Position numbers and translations under genes: made by a program. Under the pieces are notes generated by a model, which saw only the letters and a list, made by a program, of their open reading frames with translations, had not been told where the DNA came from and ran no database searches. Positions 27,781 to 35,117 of a stretch of DNA of 64,000 nucleotides are shown here, piece after piece (position 1 is the first letter of the stretch; every line of letters begins with the position of its first letter). This DNA comes from Jeotgalibacillus haloalkalitolerans (GTDB taxonomy: Bacteria > Bacillota > Bacilli > Bacillales > Jeotgalibacillaceae), in assembly GCF_034427455.1 (NCBI RefSeq), contig NZ_JAXQNN010000002.1, positions 806,001 through 870,000 on the forward strand, given 5' to 3'.

Positions 27781-27792
27781 TTGATAAGAGTC

Positions 27793-27821
27793 ATTTTAGA
27801 GTAGGTTTGGTATAAAAGCAA
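27793..27821 (-). promoter_or_regulatory. Promoter of thrS
   Basis: TTGCTT at 27816-27821, 17-bp spacer and TAAAAT at 27793-27798 on the minus strand, just upstream of the T-box. Confidence 0.55.
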
Positions 27822-27839
27822 GTTAAATTTTGAAACTCA

Positions 27840-27966
27840 GACGCCGACTCTCCGTTTCAGGCGGATGCTTTCCGGACGGCGGTCGCCGGGCCAGGCTTCG
27901 CCTGCGGGATCTCAGCTGTCCCGCTAATCGTCCCGGAGTCACCGCCTTCCACTTCGAGTCACGCTG
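27840..27966 (+). repeat. GC-rich palindromic intergenic repeat, copy 7
   Basis: Contains CAGGCGGATGCTTTCCGGACGGCGG, an apical CAGGCTTCGCCTG hairpin, ATCTCAGC and GGAGTCACCGCC; short ends GACTC/GAGTC pair. It lies between dnaI and the thrS promoter, where I see no ordinary terminator for dnaI. Its 3-prime flank resembles that of copy 4. Confidence 0.82.
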
Positions 27967-28027
27967 TGCTTAATACATTAATGACTTTAGTATATTGTAA
28001 GCAACAATCTCAACGCACAGAATTCCG

Positions 28028-28966
28028 TTAAGCATTCCGCTTATTCTTCCCCTTCATCTCAACAGGGATTGATAAAAACTTAATTCTCTCCATAATTCTT
28101 GCAGCTTTGATCGGTTCTTCCTCACCACGCTGTGAATAGGTCAGGTGGTGTTCAAGTCCGTTATAATCGAAATTTGAACTGAAAAAAGTTGGAAGGCCTT
28201 CTGCCATCCGGTACTGCAGAATGGTACCAAGCACCTCGTCACGCGCCCAGCTTGAAAGCGATTCTGCTCCAATATCGTCCAGCATCAGAATCGATGATTT
28301 TTTCACCGCATCCACTTTTCCTGCGAATGACTGATCTCCAAGGGACTGTTTCATTTCCTTCAGAAATTCCGGGAAATAAAGAATAAAACTTGCTTTATTC
28401 TGTTTTTTCAGCTCGTTGGCGATTGCCCCCAGCAAGTAGCTTTTCCCAACACCAAATTTACCGTATAAGTATAGACCTTTATAATGCTCAGGATCTGAGA
28501 CAAGCTGACTGACAATGTCTTCAGCCATTTGCAAAGCTTTCATTCTTGTCGGGTTATCAACATCAACCTGATCAAAAGTTGCATTTAAGACATCCTTCGG
28601 GACATACATACTCTGCACCAGCTTTTCAGTATTGCGCTGCTCCTGTGCTGCGATCTGTCTTGGGCACGGGGCATATTGCATATCGATATAGCCATTTTGA
28701 ATGATCAGCTTCGGTTCATAGCCTTTCATCGTGTTTTTACATTCTGCCAGGCTTGGACAGTCTGCACATTTTCTTGAACGGGTCATAAATTCATATAATT
28801 TGATCATGCCCTGATCAGCGGCATTTGGTGCCAATAGCTGAGCGTTCGCTTGCAGAAAGTTTTGTATTTCAGCATTTGCCGCAATTTCTTTTTTCATCAT
28901 TTCATATCTTCGTTGAAAATCGTTTGACCCCGAAATACGCCTGATTGTCCGGTTGATCGGATCCAT
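28028..28966 (-). CDS. dnaI: Primosomal protein DnaI (helicase loader)
   Basis: This 312-residue AAA+ ATPase loads the replicative helicase. An N-terminal zinc-binding region has CADCPSLAEC (about residues 67-76). Walker A GKFGVGKS lies near residue 170 and Walker B ILMLDDIGAE near 230. The start overlaps the dnaB stop by one base (TAATG), so translation is coupled. The C-terminal KGKNKRNA tail is basic. Confidence 0.95.
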   Translation of the reverse strand: MDPINRTIRRISGSNDFQRRYEMMKKEIAANAEIQNFLQANAQLLAPNAADQGMIKLYEFMTRSRKCADCPSLAECKNTMKGYEPKLIIQNGYIDMQYAPCPRQIAAQEQRNTEKLVQSMYVPKDVLNATFDQVDVDNPTRMKALQMAEDIVSQLVSDPEHYKGLYLYGKFGVGKSYLLGAIANELKKQNKASFILYFPEFLKEMKQSLGDQSFAGKVDAVKKSSILMLDDIGAESLSSWARDEVLGTILQYRMAEGLPTFFSSNFDYNGLEHHLTYSQRGEEEPIKAARIMERIKFLSIPVEMKGKNKRNA

Positions 28967-30330
28967 TACTCTTCACCTGCCTTGCGCTTTTTCAATTCAC
29001 GTTCTTTTAAATATCGTTCACGTTCCTTAAGAAATTCAGGGTCCTCTGCTTCCTCTGTATCATCTGCAGAGGTAAACCAGTCAGGAAGCTTTTCTTTCCG
29101 TATCGTTTTTTCTTTTCTTGAAGACTTGCTTCCGCCCGACTTTTTCCACGTCAAATAATTCTTATGTTCTTTCTTCGCTTCAGCCATCGCTTCTTCAGCT
29201 GTTTTAATGCCGATCCTTACCCATTGTGAAGCAATCTGCTCTGTAAAGCCTTTTGTCAGCTTCATGTTTGTCCGCAGAAGAACAAACTGAATTAACACAT
29301 TGATCACTTCATCAGGCAGCTTTTTTTCATGGATCAGATGATCGATCAGCTCAAGCTCTGCATTTGAAGGCTTGACACCTTTTGAGGCATCAATCAGCAC
29401 CTGTACAGGTGAGCTCTTTTTCAGATACTGAAGTGTCTGATCTTCTGAATCAGGGAGCTTTTGAGCCGCCTGCGTCTGTTCAGCAAAATGCTTTAAAGCA
29501 GGTAACGCTGAATTGGTTTTGAGCTGGAAAGAATCACGGCATGCTTTCCTCAGGGCGGCAGTATCAATCTTATCTTCCTCTGTTACTGAAGAGAGGATTG
29601 GACTTTTCATTTCCTGCTCCGATAATCCGTATAGCAGTGACAGTTTGACAATCAGCTGCTTCACATCATAAGTCAGTGTTTTTCTGGGCACCATTGCTTC
29701 TGATAACCCTGCATATAGCGCATGGAAATCAAACGCCTTAAAATCAGCAGCCACCCCTCTGCTTTCACCCTTAAAAGTGAGTGATTTGCCATCCTCCACT
29801 TTCTCCGGCATATGAGGAGCAATATTTGCATCTGAGTAAAAAACGTCCTGAAATGAGCGGGTAACTTCCTCATATGACTGAAGGTTATCATATGAAACCG
29901 TAAACCTTTTTTTCAGTCTCTGGAACTGGCTTGCACCAATCTGCCTGTATAAAAAAACGCTGAGCATCGGATCCTCAAAAAATGCCTTGGCACTGAGTGG
30001 CGGCTGAACCTGATAAGCATATGATTTTTTGTCACCTGTCTTCAGATAAGTTTTCAGCAGACCCATTCCTTCAAGTCTGATTCTTGCCTGAAAAATACGT
30101 TCAAGCGGCACTGACATAAGATCCATTAACGTTTTATGTGTGCGCGGCTCTCCCTCCAGCTGATAGCGCTCAACTTCAAGCCATAATAAGTGATAAAGGC
30201 TGATCGCATCTGCTCCAAGAAGAGGCTGGTACAAAAATGACACCAGCTCTCTGTCATGTTCACTTAACTGTCCATTCAGCTGAACTTTATATTCATCTGA
30301 GGGCTGTATTTCTTTCCATAAACTCGTCAT
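28966..30330 (-). CDS. dnaB: Replication initiation and membrane-attachment protein DnaB (Bacillus type)
   Basis: This 454-residue primosome protein recruits DnaI and helicase at oriC and at restarted forks. Two DnaB/DnaD-type domains are present: an N-terminal winged-helix oligomerisation domain (about residues 1-190) and a C-terminal DDBH2 domain (about 310-390, PSNAELELIDHLIHEKKLPDEVINVLIQF). The C-terminus is highly charged. It is not the replicative helicase, which Bacillus calls DnaC. It lies downstream of nrdR. Confidence 0.93.
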   Translation of the reverse strand: MTSLWKEIQPSDEYKVQLNGQLSEHDRELVSFLYQPLLGADAISLYHLLWLEVERYQLEGEPRTHKTLMDLMSVPLERIFQARIRLEGMGLLKTYLKTGDKKSYAYQVQPPLSAKAFFEDPMLSVFLYRQIGASQFQRLKKRFTVSYDNLQSYEEVTRSFQDVFYSDANIAPHMPEKVEDGKSLTFKGESRGVAADFKAFDFHALYAGLSEAMVPRKTLTYDVKQLIVKLSLLYGLSEQEMKSPILSSVTEEDKIDTAALRKACRDSFQLKTNSALPALKHFAEQTQAAQKLPDSEDQTLQYLKKSSPVQVLIDASKGVKPSNAELELIDHLIHEKKLPDEVINVLIQFVLLRTNMKLTKGFTEQIASQWVRIGIKTAEEAMAEAKKEHKNYLTWKKSGGSKSSRKEKTIRKEKLPDWFTSADDTEEAEDPEFLKERERYLKERELKKRKAGEE

Positions 30331-30360
30331 AAACTCAGACCTTTCATCTTTCCAAATCTA

Positions 30361-30385
30361 CAAAAAAAGAGCAGCTGACTGCTCT
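30361..30385 (-). terminator. Hairpin terminator between nrdR and dnaB
   Basis: AGAGCAG pairs with CTGCTCT and is followed by TTTTTTTG on the minus strand, directly after the nrdR stop. It would limit read-through from nrdR into dnaB-dnaI. Confidence 0.75.
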
Positions 30386-30847
30386 CTATTTTCTTTCTTT
30401 ATTCAACAGTTCTTTCATTTCCTCTATGAAAACATTTAAGTCTTTAAATTCCCGGTAAACAGACGCAAATCTTACATAAGCAACCTCATCTACTGATGAA
30501 AGTCTATCCATCACCATTTCTCCAATATCGACTGAAGGAATTTCTGAAATCCCCTGACTGCGAAGCTCTCTTTCAATATCAGATGCAATCTGTTCAAGCT
30601 TCTCAAATGGGACAGGCCGCTTTTCACAAGCTTTAATCAAGCCCCGCAGAATTTTGTCTCTGCTGAACTGTTCGCGGATTCCGTCTCTTTTTACCACAAT
30701 CAGCGGAATCTCTTCAACTTTTTCAAAGGTTGTAAAGCGATACTGACAATCTTCACATTCTCTTCTTCGCCGGATCGACTTTCCATCATCGACTTGTCTG
30801 GAATCGATCACTCTTGTTGCGTTTTCATGGCAGGATGGACATTTCAT
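30386..30847 (-). CDS. nrdR: Transcriptional repressor NrdR
   Basis: This 153-residue regulator of ribonucleotide reductase genes has an N-terminal zinc ribbon ([15 protein letters not shown] then [10 protein letters not shown], residues 3-37) and an ATP-cone (about 49-139) that senses ATP/dATP. No nrd structural genes lie in the window. Position next to dnaB-dnaI matches B. subtilis (formerly ytcG). Confidence 0.97.
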   Translation of the reverse strand: MKCPSCHENATRVIDSRQVDDGKSIRRRRECEDCQYRFTTFEKVEEIPLIVVKRDGIREQFSRDKILRGLIKACEKRPVPFEKLEQIASDIERELRSQGISEIPSVDIGEMVMDRLSSVDEVAYVRFASVYREFKDLNVFIEEMKELLNKERK

Positions 30848-30918
30848 TTCACCAGCTCCACATCGAATCTATTTCCTCTAATGATACTGAAAAAAAGCCG
30901 AAATCACAAGGATTCCTC

Positions 30919-31302
30919 TTACTTTTCAGCCTCCCTCATTTCTTTTGCAAGTGCCTGATAGCACGTTGCAATTTCTTCTTTTAATTTCGGGTAAGCTCCG
31001 CCGACAACCATCTGGTCAGTAGACGCTTTCAAATCGAGTGCTGTATGCATCGGTCTTGTACTGACAACGGTTGCAATTAAAAACATTTTAGGACTCTTAG
31101 TGCGGGTGATCATAATTTCCCCATGATCTTTTGATTCTGATGAGATTTCATACCCGTCACCCGAAAAATATCTTTTCACTTCATCATATACTTTGTCGAA
31201 TGATACTTTATAATATCTTGTTTCAAGCTCTTTTTCCTGATGCTTATCTGCCGTTTCACATTCCTGGCTGAACCTTTTAAAAACTCCTTTTAACTTGGCC
31301 AA
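30919..31302 (-). CDS. Conserved hypothetical protein
   Basis: This 127-residue soluble protein has no signal or membrane helix. It starts from a TTG preceded by GAGGAGG. The first 30 residues are charged and the rest has a beta-rich pattern (EISSESKDHGEIMITRTKSPKMFLIATVV). I do not recognise a function; similar-sized cytosolic proteins occur at this position in some Bacillaceae. It lies between speD and nrdR on the same strand, 70 bp from nrdR. Confidence 0.75.
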   Translation of the reverse strand: MAKLKGVFKRFSQECETADKHQEKELETRYYKVSFDKVYDEVKRYFSGDGYEISSESKDHGEIMITRTKSPKMFLIATVVSTRPMHTALDLKASTDQMVVGGAYPKLKEEIATCYQALAKEMREAEK

Positions 31303-31355
31303 CGTGATTCCTCCTCAAGTGTCTATACCTTTAGTTTATCAGATTACATAGAAAA

Positions 31356-31388
31356 TAAAAAAAGAGATGCGAAAATGCACCTCTTTTG
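31356..31388 (-). terminator. Rho-independent terminator after speD
   Basis: AAAGAGGTGC pairs with GCATCTCTTT and is followed by TTTTTATT on the minus strand. Confidence 0.82.
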
Positions 31389-31393
31389 TCATA

Positions 31394-31774
31394 TTAACCT
31401 GCGTGAACAGTTGATTGTGGTACTTTAACAGGTCCCATACCACGCGGCACTTCAATCGTTTCACGAGTCTCAGCACCAAGTGATTCAGCGATATGATTCG
31501 CCGCAACATTTGGATCAAGATCTCCACATGTGTATACATCTATACTCGCATAGCCGTGTTCAGGGAAGCTGTGAATCGTTAAGTGTGATTCTGAAATGAT
31601 CACGACTCCACTTACACCCTGCGGCGCAAATTTATGAAATGCAACTTCTCTAACTTCAGCACCTGATTTCAGTGCAGCATCTACGAATGTTTGTTCAATT
31701 AATTCCATGCTGTTCAACTTTTCAAAGTCACAGCCCCATAATTCCGCTATTACATGACGACCCATTGTTTCCAT
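31394..31774 (-). CDS. speD: S-adenosylmethionine decarboxylase proenzyme
   Basis: This 126-residue short-type enzyme makes decarboxylated AdoMet for spermidine synthesis. Autocleavage in [24 protein letters not shown] (the serine of the ESHLTIH motif near residue 63) generates the pyruvoyl cofactor. The ATG follows a strong AGGGGGA site. A promoter lies 140 bp upstream and the 130-nt leader between them can pair with this ribosome-binding site, so translation may be regulated. Confidence 0.96.
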   Translation of the reverse strand: METMGRHVIAELWGCDFEKLNSMELIEQTFVDAALKSGAEVREVAFHKFAPQGVSGVVIISESHLTIHSFPEHGYASIDVYTCGDLDPNVAANHIAESLGAETRETIEVPRGMGPVKVPQSTVHAG

Positions 31775-31907
31775 TGATCGTTCCCCCTTACTGAAAATTT
31801 GAACTTACCCGGTTAATCAGACCCTACTGCCACGGGGGAAAGTTAGTCCAATGAGGTCCTAACCCTTTAAGCAGAAGTTATGTTGTGTGAACCGGAATAA
31901 GATCACG
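31775..31907 (-). promoter_or_regulatory. Candidate structured leader (riboswitch-like) of speD
   Basis: UUCCCCC at 31834-31840 is perfectly complementary to the ribosome-binding GGGGGAA at 31781-31787, so the leader can hide the start site. GUUAG (31859-31863) can pair with CUAAC (31842-31846) or, alternatively, with a UUAAC at 31812-31816, giving two exclusive folds. I do not recognise a named riboswitch class. Confidence 0.45.
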
Positions 31908-31913
31908 AAAATC

Positions 31914-31942
31914 AGTATAAGGTTTTTTGAATGATTTTGCAA
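31914..31942 (-). promoter_or_regulatory. Promoter of speD
   Basis: TTGCAA at 31937-31942, a 17-bp spacer and TATACT at 31914-31919 on the minus strand. Confidence 0.72.
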
Positions 31943-31983
31943 TGATTTGTTTTTATTTAGAGATATTTCTGCTTTGTTATTAA

Positions 31984-32056
31984 GGCCGGGCGGTGAGCCC
32001 CTCCGGCTTCGCCGTATGGTCTGACCTGTCCCTTTCCGCCGCCTTCTGCTCCGGTC
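31984..32056 (+). repeat. GC-rich palindromic repeat, copy 8a (truncated)
   Basis: Keeps GGGCGGTGAGCCC, GGCTTCGCC and ACCTGTCCC but lacks the GGACGCTTTCC arm and both outer ends. It is a remnant next to the full copy 8b. Confidence 0.7.
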
Positions 32057-32137
32057 ACCCTAATTGCAAATTTAAAGAAGTTAAAACAACAGTGCTTTAT
32101 TACTCTGTCTCCCAACTTTATAGAGAATTTCCTAGTG

Positions 32138-32262
32138 TGTAACTGAGCGTAAGGCGGCGACTCCGGGACGATTAGAGGGAAGCTGAGACCCCGCAGGCGC
32201 TCTCGCCGAGGAGGCTCAGCAACCTCCGTCCGGAAAGCGTCCGCCTGAAGTGTAGTGCAACG
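32138..32262 (-). repeat. GC-rich palindromic intergenic repeat, copy 8b
   Basis: Very similar to copy 4 (GCGTAAGGCGGC, CTCCGGGACGATTAGAG, AAGCTGAGACCCCGC, CTCAGC, GTCCGGAAAGCG) and in the same orientation. It lies between the gapB terminator and the speD promoter region. Confidence 0.88.
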
Positions 32263-32270
32263 ATTTAAAA

Positions 32271-32301
32271 AGACCAAGACATAATGTCCTGGTCTCATAA
32301 T
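32271..32301 (-). terminator. Rho-independent terminator after gapB
   Basis: GACCAGGAC pairs with GTCTTGGTC around a 5-nt loop, followed by TTTTTAAA on the minus strand. Confidence 0.87.
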
Positions 32302-32318
32302 GTATTTACGTCTTTGAA

Positions 32319-33356
32319 TTATGAAGCAGTTACTTCTCTCTGTGATTGTTCCATCTGTTTTGCAAGGTGCTGAACAAGATCTACAACACGGCATGAGTAA
32401 CCCCACTCATTGTCGTACCATGCAAGTACTTTAACTTTTGTTGCACCCATGACCATTGTAGAAAGGCCGTCAACGATTGCTGAGTTCGGGTTTGTATTAA
32501 AGTCGATTGATACAAGTGGTTCTGTAGTGTATGACACAATTCCGTTCATTTCGTTTTCTGCCGCTCTTCTGAAGGCATTATTTACTTCTTCAACTGTTAC
32601 TTCCCGTTTCACATCAACAACAAGGTCCACAAGTGATACGTTTGGCGTTGGTACACGAAGTGCCATACCGTGCAGTTTACCCTGAAGGTTAGGCAAAACT
32701 TTACCTAACGCTTTGGCAGCACCTGTTGAAGTTGGAATAATTGATTGTCCGCATGAACGTGCTCTGCGCAGGTCTTTATGCGGGTTATCAATGTTTTTCT
32801 GGTCATTTGTATATGCGTGCACAGTTGTCATTAATCCATTTTCAATGCCAAATTCCTGATCAAGAATTTTAGCAACCGGTGCCAGGCAGTTTGTTGTACA
32901 TGAAGCATTTGAAATCACGTCATGCTCATGGACATTCAGGTCCTTTTCGTTAACGCCCATTACAATCATTACATCTTCCTGTTTACCAGGTGCTGTGAGT
33001 ACGACCTTTTTCGCACCTGCATCCAGATGAAGTGCCGCTTTATCGCGCGCATTAAATTTACCTGTCGCTTCGATGACAATATCAATGTTCATAGAAGCCC
33101 ACGGCAGGTTCGCAGGATCCCTGTCACTTACAAGCTTAATTTCTTTACCATTTACAATTAACGCATCCTCTTTCGCAATTACTTCTGCAGCAAATGCGCC
33201 ATGAGTAGAGTCATATTTAATCAGGTGAGCCAGTGTTTCAGGCGGGTAGCTCGCATTGATTGCTACAATATTAAGTGTATCTTCCATAACCGCTTTTCTA
33301 AACACCATACGGCCGATTCGGCCAAACCCGTTGATTGCAATGTTCGTCTTGTTCAT
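32319..33356 (-). CDS. gapB: Glyceraldehyde-3-phosphate dehydrogenase, gluconeogenic type (GapB)
   Basis: This 345-residue enzyme has the Rossmann motif NGFGRIGRMVFRKA (residues 8-21) and the catalytic cysteine in ASCTTNCLAPV (about 152). It is assigned as GapB, the NADP-preferring gluconeogenic enzyme, from its position between speD and coaE and from a paired CcpN-like operator at its promoter. Cofactor preference is inferred, not read from sequence. Confidence 0.93.
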   Translation of the reverse strand: MNKTNIAINGFGRIGRMVFRKAVMEDTLNIVAINASYPPETLAHLIKYDSTHGAFAAEVIAKEDALIVNGKEIKLVSDRDPANLPWASMNIDIVIEATGKFNARDKAALHLDAGAKKVVLTAPGKQEDVMIVMGVNEKDLNVHEHDVISNASCTTNCLAPVAKILDQEFGIENGLMTTVHAYTNDQKNIDNPHKDLRRARSCGQSIIPTSTGAAKALGKVLPNLQGKLHGMALRVPTPNVSLVDLVVDVKREVTVEEVNNAFRRAAENEMNGIVSYTTEPLVSIDFNTNPNSAIVDGLSTMVMGATKVKVLAWYDNEWGYSCRVVDLVQHLAKQMEQSQREVTAS

Positions 33357-33371
33357 GAGGATCCCCCTAAT

Positions 33372-33415
33372 AATGTTATACTTATTTTCAAATTAACTAG
33401 CATTAGTATAACATA
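33372..33415. promoter_or_regulatory. Paired CcpN-like operators at the gapB promoter
   Basis: TATGTTATACT on the minus strand (33405-33415) fits the CcpN consensus TRTGHYATAYW exactly, as I recall it. A second copy on the plus strand (33372-33382) differs at one position. They form a 10-bp inverted repeat, ATGTTATACT/AGTATAACAT. The first overlaps an extended -10 (TGTTATACT). Confidence 0.65.
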
Positions 33416-33488
33416 TTAAAAGCGTTTGCAAATACATAATGACAATTTTTTTATAAGATCTTTTATAAGAGTTCGCCTGACTAATCCA

Positions 33489-33552
33489 GTTAATTTCCGC
33501 TCCAGGCAGATGCTTTCCGGGTAGCAGACCAGGCTCCGCATGACCGGTTTCT
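33489..33552 (+). repeat. GC-rich palindromic repeat, copy 9 (degenerate)
   Basis: TTTCCGCTCCAGGCAGATGCTTTCCGG matches the 5-prime arm of the family, then the element breaks down before a terminator. Confidence 0.6.
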
Positions 33553-33556
33553 AAAC

Positions 33557-33603
33557 AAAAAGAGTATCACCCCTTTTAACTTATAAGGTGATACTCTTTT
33601 TGA
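33557..33603 (-). terminator. Terminator after coaE
   Basis: A 14-bp stem (AAAAAGAGTATCACC-type arm and its complement) with a T run lies just downstream of coaE; it is nearly symmetrical and could act both ways. Confidence 0.88.
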
Positions 33604-33620
33604 ATATAGAACTTTATTAT

Positions 33621-34217
33621 TCAAGGTGTCAGTTTCCAATCTTTAATCAATTGGTGTAGCTGTTCAATGGATTGTTCAATAGTTCCGCTGTTGTCGATTA
33701 CTGCATCTGCCTGTTCACGTTTTTGTTCGACCGGGATTTGTGAAGCGATTCTTGATGCAGCTTCTTTTTCGCTGAAGTCATTCCGCTTCATCAGACGTTC
33801 TTTTTGAACTGCTTCCGGTGCATATACAACCAGCACCTTTTCTACCATCCACTGAAGTTTGCTTTCAAACAGTAATGGAATATCCAGAAATACGGTCTGT
33901 TTTCCTTCAGTAAAAGCCTGGTCTTTTTGAGCAAGCATATCTGCACGGACAGCCGGATGGACGATTTCATTCAGCTGCTTCCGTTTCTGTTCATCATTAA
34001 AAATGATTTCACCTAATTTCGGCCTGTCCAGCTGACCGTCTTCTGTGAATACTGCATCCCCGAACGTTTCCTTGATTTTCTTGTATGCTTCTTCTCCGGG
34101 TTCGACTACTTTTCGTGCCGACTGATCTGCATCAATCACTGTATAGCCCATATTGATGAGTTCATTTGCAATTGTACTTTTCCCTGTGGCAATACTGCCT
34201 GTTAACCCAATAATCAT
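33621..34217 (-). CDS. coaE: Dephospho-CoA kinase
   Basis: This 198-residue kinase performs the last step of coenzyme A synthesis. The P-loop GLTGSIATGKST lies at residues 4-15, the IDADQSARKVVEPG segment near 33 and the lid RLMKRNDFSEKEAASRI near 140. It lies 10 bp after mutM in polA-mutM-coaE. Confidence 0.95.
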   Translation of the reverse strand: MIIGLTGSIATGKSTIANELINMGYTVIDADQSARKVVEPGEEAYKKIKETFGDAVFTEDGQLDRPKLGEIIFNDEQKRKQLNEIVHPAVRADMLAQKDQAFTEGKQTVFLDIPLLFESKLQWMVEKVLVVYAPEAVQKERLMKRNDFSEKEAASRIASQIPVEQKREQADAVIDNSGTIEQSIEQLHQLIKDWKLTP

Positions 34218-34227
34218 GAAAGTCCCC

Positions 34228-35100
34228 TCACTTTTGACATGTCGTACAGTAGTGCGATGTTCTGCCTCCTACAACAGCTTTTCTAACGGATGCGTGACAA
34301 ACCGGGCAGACAGATTTCGCATACATCTGCAGGCGCTCCTGCATCCCGCCGGCTTCACCGTTTACATTGCGGTAGTCAGATATACTGCTGCCTCCTGCTG
34401 CGATCCCTTCCTGAAGAACATCAACAATGTGTTGAAAAAGTTCCCGTTTCTTTTTCAAGCTGAGACGGTCTGTTCGTCTTTTCGGACTCACGCCTGCCCT
34501 GAACAGCGCTTCTGTTGCATAAATATTGCCACATCCTGCAATGACACTGTGATGCATGATAGATTCTTTAATCGGTTTGCGTGAAAATTTCGGAAGCGTC
34601 AGCGCAGCCAGAAATCTGATCTCAGCATCTTCATCAAAAGGTTCCGGACCGATCTCAGCCAGTGGAGAGTGTACATCTTCAGACGGCAGAAATCTCATTT
34701 CACCAAACCTGCGGATATCTGAGTAAACCAGTTTTTGACCATTTGATAAGCCGAATACGACATGTACATGATTGCGGAACCTGTCTTCCAAAATCTCACC
34801 AAGTTCCCCGACGACAAACCAGGCCCCGGTCATCCCTAAGTGAGACAGAATCAGCATGCCTTCTTCTTCCTGTCCCAGCCGGAAAAGGAGATACTTGCTC
34901 CGGCGGTCAATGGCTGAAATGTATTTCTTTTCAACAGCGAACTTGAATGCGTCCAGCCCTTCTCCTTTTACCACAGCTTTTCTGCCTGCTTCGTGTGCTT
35001 TCATCACAGTTTCAGAAAACGTTACGTCCTCTATTGTGAGTCCTTCAATTTTAGGAGAGAGACCCCTTTTCACATGTTCAACTTCCGGTAATTCAGGCAT
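34228..35100 (-). CDS. mutM: Formamidopyrimidine-DNA glycosylase
   Basis: This 290-residue base-excision repair enzyme removes 8-oxoguanine. The N-terminal PELPEVE supplies the catalytic proline and glutamate. A helix-two-turn-helix lies near 165-215. A C-terminal zinc finger near 255-288 (CPVCHASVRKAVVGGRTSHYCTTC) completes the family pattern. It lies 17 bp after polA. Confidence 0.97.
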   Translation of the reverse strand: MPELPEVEHVKRGLSPKIEGLTIEDVTFSETVMKAHEAGRKAVVKGEGLDAFKFAVEKKYISAIDRRSKYLLFRLGQEEEGMLILSHLGMTGAWFVVGELGEILEDRFRNHVHVVFGLSNGQKLVYSDIRRFGEMRFLPSEDVHSPLAEIGPEPFDEDAEIRFLAALTLPKFSRKPIKESIMHHSVIAGCGNIYATEALFRAGVSPKRRTDRLSLKKKRELFQHIVDVLQEGIAAGGSSISDYRNVNGEAGGMQERLQMYAKSVCPVCHASVRKAVVGGRTSHYCTTCQK

Positions 35101-35117
35101 GTCTCTATTCCCCTTTC

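Noticed and set aside
31957-32406. 149-codon minus-strand frame downstream of gapB
   Set aside because: It runs out of the gapB 3-prime end through a terminator and two palindromic repeats, with no recognisable domain.
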